A DNA stretch of 60,022 nt, taken from an uncultured Flavihumibacter sp. Lineage in GTDB: Bacteria; Bacteroidota; Bacteroidia; Chitinophagales; Chitinophagaceae. Of this stretch, positions 1 through 7,460 are shown piece by piece (positions within the stretch are counted from its first letter, which is position 1; each line of letters opens with the position of its first letter). The DNA is taken from the NCBI GenBank assembly GCA_902168225.1, contig CABHOW010000169.1, positions 1 to 60,022 of the forward strand, written 5' to 3'. Under the pieces are notes generated by a model. That model saw only the letters and a program-made list of their open reading frames with translations. It did no database searches and was not told the origin of the DNA. The translations under genes and the position numbers were made by a program.

Positions 1-76
1 TTTTTTTTTTCAAGCAGAAGACGGCATACGAGATTCGCCTTAGTCTCGTGGGCTCGGAGATGTGTATAAGAGACAG
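1..76 (+). other. Illumina Nextera adapter (assembly contaminant)
   Basis: Bases 1-10 are poly-T. Bases 11-34 match the P7 flow-cell oligo, 35-42 (TCGCCTTA) is an i7 index, 43-57 is the Nextera read-2 spacer, and 58-76 is the 19-bp Tn5 mosaic end AGATGTGTATAAGAGACAG. The order and lengths are exactly those of a Nextera library end, so this is untrimmed adapter and not genomic sequence. Translated in frame with the following gene it gives the artificial peptide MGSEMCIRDS. Genomic sequence starts at about base 77. Confidence 0.98.
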
Positions 77-77
77 T

Positions 78-407
78 TCTATCACCGACCTCGAAGCCAA
101 CTTCACCCAAGTAATTAATTTACAAAAAGCCCGTATCAGCACCACACCGATGTATGCAGAGAGTGCTGCCTATTTTGATGCATTTAAAGTAGAAATGCGG
201 CAGATGGAAAAAGACGAAGCAGAGATTAAAAAAGATATATCAAGCAAAGGGATGACGAATGAATTATTAGATCAATTGATCAATATCTATCAACAAAAAC
301 TAAATATTCTGAAACAGCTGCAGCTGGAGATGAATAAAACCAACAACCGTTATAAACAAAATCGTGCATCGGTAGATACGGTTCGCACATATTTCTTAAG
401 TATTTAA
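78..407 (+). CDS. C-terminal fragment of an unrecognised helical protein
   Basis: About 109 codons of real coding sequence remain, ending in TAA at 405-407; the 5' part is lost at the contig edge and replaced by adapter. The residues are rich in K, E, Q and N with regularly spaced hydrophobics, which suggests a helical or coiled-coil segment. I do not recognise the family. It lies 10 bases upstream of a DUF4097-like exported protein and is probably co-transcribed with it. In Bacteroidota such pairs often follow an ECF sigma/anti-sigma cassette, but nothing upstream is present to test that. Any start codon inside the adapter (for example at 48) is artificial. Confidence 0.7.
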   Translation, partial: SITDLEANFTQVINLQKARISTTPMYAESAAYFDAFKVEMRQMEKDEAEIKKDISSKGMTNELLDQLINIYQQKLNILKQLQLEMNKTNNRYKQNRASVDTVRTYFLSI

Positions 408-417
408 AAACAAAAAA

Positions 418-1926
418 ATGAAACGTTATTTTTTAAACATCTTACCTATTGTTTGCATGGTGCTATCCCTATGCAGCGTTGCACAGCAAACAAGTCCGAA
501 AGTCCGAAAGTCTGAGAGTCCGAAAGCTACTACGGATCAAAACGCAAAAATACAAGCAGTTATTAACGAGCAGGTAGCTAAGGCAACTCGTTTAGCAAAT
601 GATATTGCTAGAAATGTAAATATTGACGTGGTTGCTGCAATGGCACCCTTACCACCAATGCCACCCATGGAATCCATAGCCGCACTGGCTCCAATGAGTA
701 GCAGTCGTTTTTCGGATGCGCCGGATGCTCTATTTTATACCAATAACGGTAATCATTTTACAAATCCGGATGATGTGAAATCGAAAGAAGTAAGTCAGGA
801 ATTAAGCGTATCAAAAACAGCTGATATCTATATTGATAACTCCTCTCGCAATATTGTAATCAAACAGTGGGATCAATCCAAAGTAAAAGTTACTACTACT
901 GTTTTTTATGAGGGTGATGGTAAATTAACGGATGAAGAATGGTTCGAAAAACTAAATCTTAGTTTACGTATGCTAGGGTCTTCTGTGAAAATTAAATCAG
1001 GCAGTATTGGTGGCGGTAGTTATACTATCAATGGTCAAACCTATGGCTGGAGTAGTGTTGGTGGAAGTAACAATCAAGGAGGTGTAGTTGTATTTAACGG
1101 AAGTGGACAAAATATTGGTACCAAATCAAATATAAAAAGAGTAGTTACCGTGTATGTACCATCCTCTGCGAAATTAGATATTGAAAGCAAATATGCAGAT
1201 GTACAAGTTGATGGAAAATATAGCACTGCTAACATTGATATTACAAATGGGAACTTGGATGCCGGAAGTTTTAACAAATTAATTTTACGCTCAAAATACT
1301 CAAATGTATCTATGGATGATGCTGAAACTGCAGAAGTAGAGTTCATCAATGGGCGCTTCAGTGCCAAGAATATTGACGATGCCGATTTAGATACAAAATA
1401 TTCAACGGTAGAAATCGCAGCAGTTAAAAAAGTGATTTTCCGCAGTACCAACGATGAATATGAAATAGAAGAGGTAGGAGATATCAGAGGCAGAAAAAAT
1501 TATGGCAATTTGCGTATTACTAAATTGAATACAAGCTTAGAAATTGATGGCACCAATGCAGATATTAAAGTACGTAATGCGGGAGCTAACTTAAATCTTG
1601 TTCGCATAGATAATAAGTATGCCGATATCCGTTTACCATTACGGAACATAAAAAATTATGCTATCAATTTTGTTGGTCCATATAGTAGTGTGTATGGCAA
1701 CTTCGACCGACTTCCATTAAAAGAAGAACCCAAAGCTTCTGCTTCCGGTACAAGTAAAACAAAGCTAGAAGAAGATATTGCCACTACCATTCGTAGTGTG
1801 AACCGAGCTGTTGAGCGTGCTTCTTATGAAGAGAGTACGAATACCCGTTTTTCAGCCGCTGTAGGTGATGGAAAAGGATTGAAGATAGATATGAAGTGTC
1901 AGAACTGTACTGTAGATTTTAAATAA
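418..1926 (+). CDS. Exported DUF4097-like beta-repeat protein
   Basis: A 502-residue protein with a signal peptide (charged MKR, a hydrophobic stretch to about residue 22, then AQQ). Residues 24-37 are a low-complexity S/P/K stretch encoded by an 8-bp tandem repeat. From about residue 130 to 410 there are repeating short beta-strands (patterns such as DIYIDNSSRNIVI, LDIESKYADVQV and LRSKYSNVSM), typical of the DUF4097 right-handed beta-helix fold seen in Bacteroidota periplasmic or surface proteins, often next to sigma/anti-sigma genes. The last residues contain CQNC, a possible metal or disulfide site. No enzymatic motif was seen and the function is unknown. The gene is followed by a strong terminator. 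Confidence 0.75.
   Translation: MKRYFLNILPIVCMVLSLCSVAQQTSPKVRKSESPKATTDQNAKIQAVINEQVAKATRLANDIARNVNIDVVAAMAPLPPMPPMESIAALAPMSSSRFSDAPDALFYTNNGNHFTNPDDVKSKEVSQELSVSKTADIYIDNSSRNIVIKQWDQSKVKVTTTVFYEGDGKLTDEEWFEKLNLSLRMLGSSVKIKSGSIGGGSYTINGQTYGWSSVGGSNNQGGVVVFNGSGQNIGTKSNIKRVVTVYVPSSAKLDIESKYADVQVDGKYSTANIDITNGNLDAGSFNKLILRSKYSNVSMDDAETAEVEFINGRFSAKNIDDADLDTKYSTVEIAAVKKVIFRSTNDEYEIEEVGDIRGRKNYGNLRITKLNTSLEIDGTNADIKVRNAGANLNLVRIDNKYADIRLPLRNIKNYAINFVGPYSSVYGNFDRLPLKEEPKASASGTSKTKLEEDIATTIRSVNRAVERASYEESTNTRFSAAVGDGKGLKIDMKCQNCTVDFK
493..524 (+). repeat. AGTCCGAA octamer tandem repeat inside the gene
   Basis: Four adjacent 8-bp units: AGTCCGAA, AGTCCGAA, AGTCTGAG and AGTCCGAA. Because 8 is not a multiple of 3, each unit is read in a different frame, giving the S/P/K/V/R-rich stretch just after the signal peptide. 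The same word occurs in the dusB/glutathione peroxidase spacer at 29272-29279. Confidence 0.85.
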
Positions 1927-1966
1927 GAAACACAGCCGGTTTTCTCATGTTGTTAATAATCGGTAC

Positions 1967-1994
1967 GCGCCCCGTTTTCACGGGGCGCTTCTTT
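1967..1994 (+). terminator. Rho-independent terminator
   Basis: A perfect 8-bp GC-rich stem (GCGCCCCG at 1967-1974 with CGGGGCGC at 1981-1988), extendable by one T-A pair, around a loop of 4 to 6 bases, followed by a T-rich tail (TTCTTTTAT). It lies 40 bases after the DUF4097-like gene and separates it from the CNNM/CorC gene. Confidence 0.9.
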
Positions 1995-2019
1995 TATATT
2001 ATTATTGTAATTTTACAAG

Positions 2020-3279
2020 ATGGAGCATATCTATACTTTTCTTAGCATACTCGTAACCCTATTATTTATTGCCTTTTTTGCAGGATACGAAATTGCCTTT
2101 GTTACGGCAAATCGTTTGAGTATTGAACTAAAAAAGAAGCAGGGGAAGAGAAGCGGTATCATTCTCTCCGGTTTTATGGAGCACCCCGCACGTTTTATCG
2201 GAACTTGCTTAATTGGTCTGAATATTTTTTTAGTCATATATGGCTTACTCTTCGATGAGATGCTAAAAATGGGTATCTGGAATCCCTTAGATATTAAAAA
2301 TGAATATCTCAAATTAGCATTCGATACCTTCCTTTCTGCCATTGTAGTATTGATCATCGGCGAATTTTTACCAAAAGCTATCTTCCGTGCGAAAAACGAT
2401 ACCCTACTTGGCTTTTTTGCACCACTGGCTAATTTCTTTCATAGCCTCTTCTTACCCCTTACCGATATATTCGTGAATATGTCGCAATGGATACTGAAGT
2501 ATATTTTCAATGTACGCGTAAATGCAAAAAGCGAAGCATTTACCAAAGTAGATCTAGAGCATTTCTACCAACAAACCAAAGAACAAGATGAAGAGGTGCA
2601 AGAACTCAATACTGAATTATTTGAAAATGCTTTGAGTTTACCCTCCATCAAAATAAGGCAATGTTTGGTACCGCGTACCGAAGTAGAAGCGATTGATGCA
2701 ACAGCAACTATAGAGGAAGCGCGTACTCAATTTATTCAGACTAAACTGAGTAAGTTACTGGTATATGAAGGTAATATCGATAATATCATCGGGTATATTC
2801 ACCAGCTTGATCTATTCAATAAGCCTCATGAAATACGAAGTATTCTGCACCCTATTGTTGCTGTACCTGAAAGTATGAGTGCTACCGATCTCATCAACAA
2901 GTTTACCAAAGAACATAAGAGTATTGCATGGGTAGTTGATGAGTTTGGCGGTACGGCAGGAATCGTAACAATGGAAGACGTTTTAGAAGAAATTTTCGGA
3001 GAAATACAAGATGAATACGATGTGGAAGAATTCGTAGAAAAACAATTAGCAGAAGATGAATTTATTTTTAGTGGTAGACTCGAGCTAGACTATCTCAATG
3101 AGAAATATCAACTCAATTTCCCGGAGGGAGATTCCGAAACCCTCAGTGGTTTTATTATCAATGAACATGAAACCATTCCTAAGCAAAAAGAAACCATCAT
3201 TATTAATAATTTTCGCTTCGATATTCTTTCTGTGAGCGATACCCGAATAGAAATGGTTAAAATGAAGGTTTTACGGTAA
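2020..3279 (+). CDS. CNNM/CorC (HlyC) family membrane protein, GldE-like
   Basis: A 419-residue protein with the standard architecture: an N-terminal CNNM (DUF21) membrane domain with about four hydrophobic segments in residues 1-165, a pair of CBS domains at about 205-330 (including VPRTEVEAID and WVVDEFGGTAGIVTMEDVLEEIFGEI), and a C-terminal CorC_HlyC domain at about 345-417. The family acts in magnesium or other cation efflux and homeostasis; Bacteroidota GldE belongs to it and supports gliding and secretion. No gldD or other gliding gene is nearby, so the GldE assignment is only possible. It stands alone between a terminator and the tatC promoter. Confidence 0.88.
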   Translation: MEHIYTFLSILVTLLFIAFFAGYEIAFVTANRLSIELKKKQGKRSGIILSGFMEHPARFIGTCLIGLNIFLVIYGLLFDEMLKMGIWNPLDIKNEYLKLAFDTFLSAIVVLIIGEFLPKAIFRAKNDTLLGFFAPLANFFHSLFLPLTDIFVNMSQWILKYIFNVRVNAKSEAFTKVDLEHFYQQTKEQDEEVQELNTELFENALSLPSIKIRQCLVPRTEVEAIDATATIEEARTQFIQTKLSKLLVYEGNIDNIIGYIHQLDLFNKPHEIRSILHPIVAVPESMSATDLINKFTKEHKSIAWVVDEFGGTAGIVTMEDVLEEIFGEIQDEYDVEEFVEKQLAEDEFIFSGRLELDYLNEKYQLNFPEGDSETLSGFIINEHETIPKQKETIIINNFRFDILSVSDTRIEMVKMKVLR

Positions 3280-3309
3280 GTATTGTTCCAAGTTTGTATG
3301 CTTTACCCC

Positions 3310-3317
3310 TACCTTTG
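3310..3317 (+). promoter_or_regulatory. Bacteroidota -7 box for tatC
   Basis: TACCTTTG matches the TAnnTTTG consensus of the Bacteroidota housekeeping sigma factor and ends 21 bases before the tatC ATG. No clean -33 TTTG at the usual spacing was found. Confidence 0.55.
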
Positions 3318-3338
3318 CGCCGTTAGTAAGAACGCTCC

Positions 3339-4193
3339 ATGGCACTATTAAACAGATCATCCAACACCCAAAAATCGGAAATGAGTTTCATCGATCATCT
3401 CGACGAACTCCGCTCCCATATCATTCGCTCGGTTATAGCAATTTTACTAGGTGCAGCCTTTATTTTTATTTATCGAAACTGGATTTTCGATAATATCATT
3501 ACCGGCCCCATCAATAAAAATTTTATTAGCTACCGAGCACTTTGCGATTTTAGTCACTGGGCTCATTTAGGCAATGCCCTTTGCATGCCCCCCGTAGAAG
3601 TAACGATGCAAAGCACCACTTTCGGGGGACAGTTTTTAAGCAGCATTTCCATGGCATTGATTGGCGGAATTATTATAGCCTTCCCCTTTATTTTTTGGGA
3701 ATTCTGGCGATTTGTAAAACCTGCCTTAAAGGAAAAAGAGTTGAAAAATACCCGATTCATCATCTTCTGGGTTTCTTTCTTCTTTTTCTGTGGTGCCGCT
3801 TTTGGCTATTTTTTATTAGGCCCTTTCACTTTTAATTTCTTAGCCGGCTTCCAATTGGGTACTGAAAACATGATCGTAACCAGACCAACCTTTTCCGATT
3901 ATCTCGATAACTTAACCAATATTATTTTAGGATGCGGACTCGCATTTGAGCTACCCGTTCTTGCCTTTATACTCACTAAAATCGGAATCATTACCCCGTC
4001 TTTCTTACGCTCAACTCGTAAATATGCCGTGGTAGTTATTCTAGTAGTTGCTGCATTCATAACACCAAGCCCAGACTGGATGAGCCAATTAATTGTGTTC
4101 ATTCCTCTTTGGTCATTATATGAATTAAGTATCTTAGTTTCTGTTCGGGCTTATAAAGCGCTAAAAGAAAGAGATGAAGAAGAATGGAGTTAG
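3339..4193 (+). CDS. tatC: Sec-independent protein translocase TatC
   Basis: A 284-residue inner-membrane protein that opens, after a short polar tail, with the TatC signature MSFIDHLDELRSHIIRSV, which carries the conserved acidic residues of the signal-peptide binding site. About six membrane segments follow, with the conserved FLAG..LPVLAFI region near residue 170-210. It is the receptor of the twin-arginine export system for folded proteins. The first periplasmic loop is longer than in E. coli TatC, as in other Bacteroidota. No tatA or tatB lies in the window. The start is supported by the -7 box just upstream. Confidence 0.96.
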   Translation: MALLNRSSNTQKSEMSFIDHLDELRSHIIRSVIAILLGAAFIFIYRNWIFDNIITGPINKNFISYRALCDFSHWAHLGNALCMPPVEVTMQSTTFGGQFLSSISMALIGGIIIAFPFIFWEFWRFVKPALKEKELKNTRFIIFWVSFFFFCGAAFGYFLLGPFTFNFLAGFQLGTENMIVTRPTFSDYLDNLTNIILGCGLAFELPVLAFILTKIGIITPSFLRSTRKYAVVVILVVAAFITPSPDWMSQLIVFIPLWSLYELSILVSVRAYKALKERDEEEWS

Positions 4194-4213
4194 TAAGAAG
4201 GCCGGAGACGAAA

Positions 4214-4248
4214 GACCATTGACCATTGACTAATGACTAATGACCATA
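4214..4248 (+). repeat. Heptamer array upstream of rpiB
   Basis: Five contiguous 7-bp units, GACCATT, GACCATT, GACTAAT, GACTAAT and GACCATA, end two bases before the rpiB ATG at 4251. The array fills most of the tatC-rpiB spacer. It shares the 7-bp period with the arrays at 6285-6399, 24411-24574, 26969-27051 and 30009-30036. Confidence 0.85.
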
Positions 4249-4250
4249 TT

Positions 4251-4706
4251 ATGAGTTATCAATTTAATCCCTCAAAACCCATTGCCATCGGCTGCGACCA
4301 TGCCGGCTTCGAATACAAACAAATACTCGTAAAATGGTTGCAAGACAAGGGTTTTACCGTTTCCGACTTTGGCACACATTCACTCGATTCAGTGGATTAT
4401 CCCGATTTTGCGCATCCCACAGCCAGTGCTGTAGAAAAAGGAGAAGCGGGTTTTGGTATTTTACTCTGTGGCAGTGCTAATGGTGTTGCGATCACAGCTA
4501 ATAAGCACCAAGGTATCAGAGCAGGGTTGAGTTGGCAAAACGATGTTGCGCAACTTATTCGGATGCATAATGATGCTAATATTATTTGTATTCCAGCACG
4601 TTTCGTAGCATTAGCTTTAGCCCAACAAATGATAAACATATTTATGAATACCCCATTCGAAGGTGGCCGCCATGCTAACCGCGTTGGAAAAATTGCTTGT
4701 AATTAA
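4251..4706 (+). CDS. rpiB: Ribose-5-phosphate isomerase B
   Basis: A 151-residue cytosolic enzyme interconverting ribose-5-phosphate and ribulose-5-phosphate in the non-oxidative pentose phosphate pathway. Visible motifs are the N-terminal IAIGCDHAGFEYK, the active-site cysteine in GILLCGSANGVAI, and the phosphate-binding HNDANIICIPARF with the family histidine and arginine. Start: an in-frame ATG at 4233 lies within the heptamer array and would only add repeat-encoded residues, so ATG 4251 (MSYQFNPSKP) is preferred. The stop comes 13 bases before the next gene. Confidence 0.95.
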   Translation: MSYQFNPSKPIAIGCDHAGFEYKQILVKWLQDKGFTVSDFGTHSLDSVDYPDFAHPTASAVEKGEAGFGILLCGSANGVAITANKHQGIRAGLSWQNDVAQLIRMHNDANIICIPARFVALALAQQMINIFMNTPFEGGRHANRVGKIACN

Positions 4707-4719
4707 AACTAAGAAACAC

Positions 4720-6258
4720 ATGAAAAAAATGATGCTGCCACTACTATTGATTGCTTCCCTAGTGGCTACAGCCCAACAAGATCGATCAGCTCGTTTTGCC
4801 GAACTGATTACTGCACAAAGTTTAAAAGACAAATTAACTATTCTAGCCAGTGCCGACATGGAGGGAAGGGAAACAGCTACACCCGGGCAAAAAAAAGCAG
4901 CTGCATATATTGAGTCGGAATTCAAAAGAATAGGGTTAAAACCCGGGAACGGCGATAGCTATCAACAGTATTATCCGGTATATCGCGATTCATTAAGTAA
5001 AGCAATATTGCGTGTAAACGGACAACCTTTTGCATGGGATAAAGATTTTGTTCTGCCTATCCGCGGATTAGCATTTGGCAACTTTACCTATAACAATGTA
5101 GTTTTTGCAGGTTATGGTATCGTAGATGCAGAAGCAAAAATCAATGATTATAACGGATTAGATGTAAAAGGTAAGATTGTATTAGTAGCAGATGGTGCAC
5201 CTGAAACTTATAAACCATCGGCTGGGGCAGGCAGGAGATTTATAAGTCCCGCTTCTACAAACGGAAAAATAATATCCGCACGTAGTGCCGGCGCAGCAGC
5301 AGTATTCGTTGTAACAAGTGATTTCCCTAAAAAAGTAACTACCCCTACAAAAGGAGATATGTATTTAAGGCCTACTACAAGTGGTAACCTATCAGGAACC
5401 ATTTCAACGGCGGTTGCATCTGCCATGTTGGGAAGAACAAAAACGCTTGAATTATCAGCAATAAAAGCGCTTGAGAAAGGTAATTATATTTCAGAAGTAA
5501 CTGTTCAAACAGAAAAAAAAGTTGAAACATTAGAAAGTAGCAATGTAGTAGGCATTATTCCGGGTACCGATAAAAAAGACGAGTATCTTTTCTTGACCGG
5601 GCACTATGATCACCTCGGTAAAAGAGGGGATGTAATTTATTACGGTGCAGATGATGACGGATCCGGAACAGTGGGTGTAATGCAAATGGCCGAAGCATTT
5701 GCAGCAGCCGCACGCAAAGGAAATAAACCTCGTCGAACACTGGTATTCATGACAGTTAGCGGAGAAGAGAAAGGATTGTGGGGATCTGATTATTATTCAG
5801 AACACCCGATATTTCCCCTCGATAAAACCACTGCGGATTTGAATACAGATATGATTGGTCGTGTAGATACCGAGCGTCAAACAGGCGATACCTTAAATTA
5901 TATTTATGTTATTGGTCACGATAAACTAAGTAGTGAATTACCCATTATTAATGAAAGTGTAAACAAAAAGTATACAAACCTAACCCTCGATTATAAATAT
6001 GATGATCCTAAAGATCAGGCTCAAATTTATTATAGAAGCGATCACTATAACTTCGCTAAAAAAGGAGTACCTATTCTTTTCTTCTACGATGGTATGTTGC
6101 AGGCCGATTACCATAAGCCAACAGATACGGTAGAGAAAATTAATTTTGAATTAATGCAGAAGAGAACAAAATTAGTATTCCATACTGCATGGGAAATGGC
6201 CAATAGAGATGGTATGCTCAAGCGTGATACGCCTTTGAATATGCCGAATAGTAGGTAG
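4720..6258 (+). CDS. Exported M28-family zinc aminopeptidase
   Basis: A 512-residue secreted peptidase. Start ATG 4720 gives a clean signal peptide (MKKMMLPLLLIASLVATAQQ); an upstream in-frame codon at 4663 lies inside rpiB and is rejected. A PA (protease-associated) domain spans about residues 120-250. The M28 catalytic domain carries every expected zinc and catalytic residue: H in LTGHYDHLG, D in GADDDGSGT, E-E in SGEEKGLWGS, D in NTDMIGR, and H in RSDHYNFAKKGVP. Probable role: periplasmic or outer-membrane peptide scavenging. It converges on the deoxyhypusine-synthase-like gene across a repeat-rich spacer. Confidence 0.93.
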   Translation: MKKMMLPLLLIASLVATAQQDRSARFAELITAQSLKDKLTILASADMEGRETATPGQKKAAAYIESEFKRIGLKPGNGDSYQQYYPVYRDSLSKAILRVNGQPFAWDKDFVLPIRGLAFGNFTYNNVVFAGYGIVDAEAKINDYNGLDVKGKIVLVADGAPETYKPSAGAGRRFISPASTNGKIISARSAGAAAVFVVTSDFPKKVTTPTKGDMYLRPTTSGNLSGTISTAVASAMLGRTKTLELSAIKALEKGNYISEVTVQTEKKVETLESSNVVGIIPGTDKKDEYLFLTGHYDHLGKRGDVIYYGADDDGSGTVGVMQMAEAFAAAARKGNKPRRTLVFMTVSGEEKGLWGSDYYSEHPIFPLDKTTADLNTDMIGRVDTERQTGDTLNYIYVIGHDKLSSELPIINESVNKKYTNLTLDYKYDDPKDQAQIYYRSDHYNFAKKGVPILFFYDGMLQADYHKPTDTVEKINFELMQKRTKLVFHTAWEMANRDGMLKRDTPLNMPNSR

Positions 6259-6277
6259 GGAAAAGGGGAAAGGTAGA

Positions 6278-6399
6278 AGCTATAAGGTGTAGGGTGTAGA
6301 AAGGAAATAGGTAATTAAGTTCGAGAAATAACCTCTATCTTAATTACCTATTATCTTTTACCTATGACCTTACAACTTATGCCTTACGGCTTATAGCTG
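6278..6399. repeat. Nested inverted heptamer-array element between convergent genes
   Basis: The right half (6344-6399) is eight contiguous heptamers: TTACCTA, TTATCTT, TTACCTA, TGACCTT, ACAACTT, ATGCCTT, ACGGCTT and ATAGCTG. The left half has AGGTGTA (6285-6291) and GGGTGTA (6292-6298). The halves are inverted: AGCTATAAG (6278-6286) pairs with CTTATAGCT (6390-6398), and a perfect 14-bp stem, AATAGGTAATTAAG (6306-6319) with its complement at 6339-6352, encloses a 19-base loop. It may also act as a terminator for both convergent genes. Confidence 0.85.
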
Positions 6400-6411
6400 A
6401 ATCCCTATCCC

Positions 6412-7389
6412 CTAATAACCTAATAAATACGCAAAAATCAGCGGCACTACAATCGTAGCATCGCTTTCTACAATATATTTTGGCGTATGGATATCTAATT
6501 TACCCCAAGTAATTTTTTCATTGGGTACGGCTCCCGAATAAGAACCATAGGAAGTAGTAGAATCACTTATTTGGCAAAAATAACTCCAGAAAGGAACATC
6601 ATGCCATTCCAAATCCTGGTACATCATGGGCACCACACAAATAGGGAAATCACCCGCAATACCACCTCCAATTTGAAAGAATCCAACTCCTTTACCACTG
6701 CTATTTTGACGATACCAATCTGCAAGCCAAACCATATATTCGATACCACTTTTCATAGTACTTGCTTTCAGCTCGCCTTTAATAATATACGAAGCGAAAA
6801 TATTTCCCATGGTACTATCTTCCCAACCCGGTACAACTATAGGTAAATTCTTTTCTGCAGCGGCCAACATCCAGCTATTCTTCGGATCAATCTCGTAATA
6901 TTCCTTTAGAGAACCATTGAGCAACATTTGATACATGAATTCGTGGGGAAAATATCTTTCTCCCGCCGCATCAGCATCTGCCCAAACTTTATGAATATGT
7001 TTTTGAATTCTCCGAAAAGCTTCTTCTTCCGGAATACAAGTATCCGTAACACGATTATAGTGATTCTCTAATAAATCCCATTCATCCTGTGGGCTCAAAT
7101 CTCTGTAATTCGGTACCCTTTTATAATGAGAATGAGCAACCAGATTCATGATATCTTCTTCGAGGTTAGCTCCTGTACAGCTTATAATAGCTACTTTATC
7201 TTGGCGAATCATTTCTGCCAAACTGATACCCAACTCAGCCGTACTCATGGCACCTGCTAAACTTACTAGCATTTTGCCTCCTTCTAGTAAATGCGTTTCA
7301 TAGCCTTTAGCAGCATCTATTAATGCAGCTGCATTGAAGTGACGATAATGATGCTGAATGAACTGAGAAACGGGCCCCTTATTACTCAT
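6412..7389 (-). CDS. Deoxyhypusine synthase family protein
   Basis: A 325-residue protein homologous to eukaryotic and archaeal deoxyhypusine synthase, which uses NAD and spermidine to modify a lysine of eIF5A. Family-typical segments include the N-terminal GGKMLVSLAGAMSTAELG and CTGANLEEDI, the central FQIGGGIAGDFPIC, and NEKITWGKL near residue 295, whose lysine aligns with the catalytic lysine of the family. Bacteria have no eIF5A, so here the likely role is in polyamine chemistry (homospermidine synthase-like), but the substrate cannot be read from sequence. The gene is monocistronic, with a -7 box 19 bases upstream of its ATG. Confidence 0.9.
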   Translation of the reverse strand: MSNKGPVSQFIQHHYRHFNAAALIDAAKGYETHLLEGGKMLVSLAGAMSTAELGISLAEMIRQDKVAIISCTGANLEEDIMNLVAHSHYKRVPNYRDLSPQDEWDLLENHYNRVTDTCIPEEEAFRRIQKHIHKVWADADAAGERYFPHEFMYQMLLNGSLKEYYEIDPKNSWMLAAAEKNLPIVVPGWEDSTMGNIFASYIIKGELKASTMKSGIEYMVWLADWYRQNSSGKGVGFFQIGGGIAGDFPICVVPMMYQDLEWHDVPFWSYFCQISDSTTSYGSYSGAVPNEKITWGKLDIHTPKYIVESDATIVVPLIFAYLLGY

Positions 7390-7408
7390 AATGGTTGAAT
7401 TTAGGGCG

Positions 7409-7416
7409 CAAAGGTA
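7409..7416 (-). promoter_or_regulatory. -7 box for the deoxyhypusine-synthase-like gene
   Basis: On the minus strand the sequence reads TACCTTTG, a full match to TAnnTTTG, 19 bases upstream of the ATG at 7389. It lies back to back with the candidate promoter of the methyltransferase. Confidence 0.5.
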
Positions 7417-7437
7417 ATATATGCCTTCGTTTTTCCC

Positions 7438-7445
7438 TATTTTTG
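7438..7445 (+). promoter_or_regulatory. -7 box for the glycan cluster
   Basis: TATTTTTG matches TAnnTTTG. Transcription would then begin near 7451, which excludes the upstream in-frame TTG at 7395 as start and points to TTG 7461 or ATG 7515 for the methyltransferase. It is the only good box before the seven same-strand glycan genes, so it is a candidate cluster promoter. Confidence 0.45.
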
Positions 7446-7460
7446 ATAAAACACCCCTGC

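Noticed and set aside
48..77. In-frame ATG start for the first gene
   Set aside because: It lies inside the adapter (MGSEMCIRDS) and is not genomic.
1074..1451. Antisense frame within the DUF4097-like gene, and many similar antisense frames inside other genes
   Set aside because: They lie wholly inside well-supported genes, have no family motifs and no leader signals.
4663..4719. Longer start for the M28 peptidase
   Set aside because: It overlaps the end of rpiB and hides the signal peptide; ATG 4720 is cleaner.
6285..6399. CRISPR-like array
   Set aside because: Units are 7 bp without spacers of constant length and no cas gene is present.
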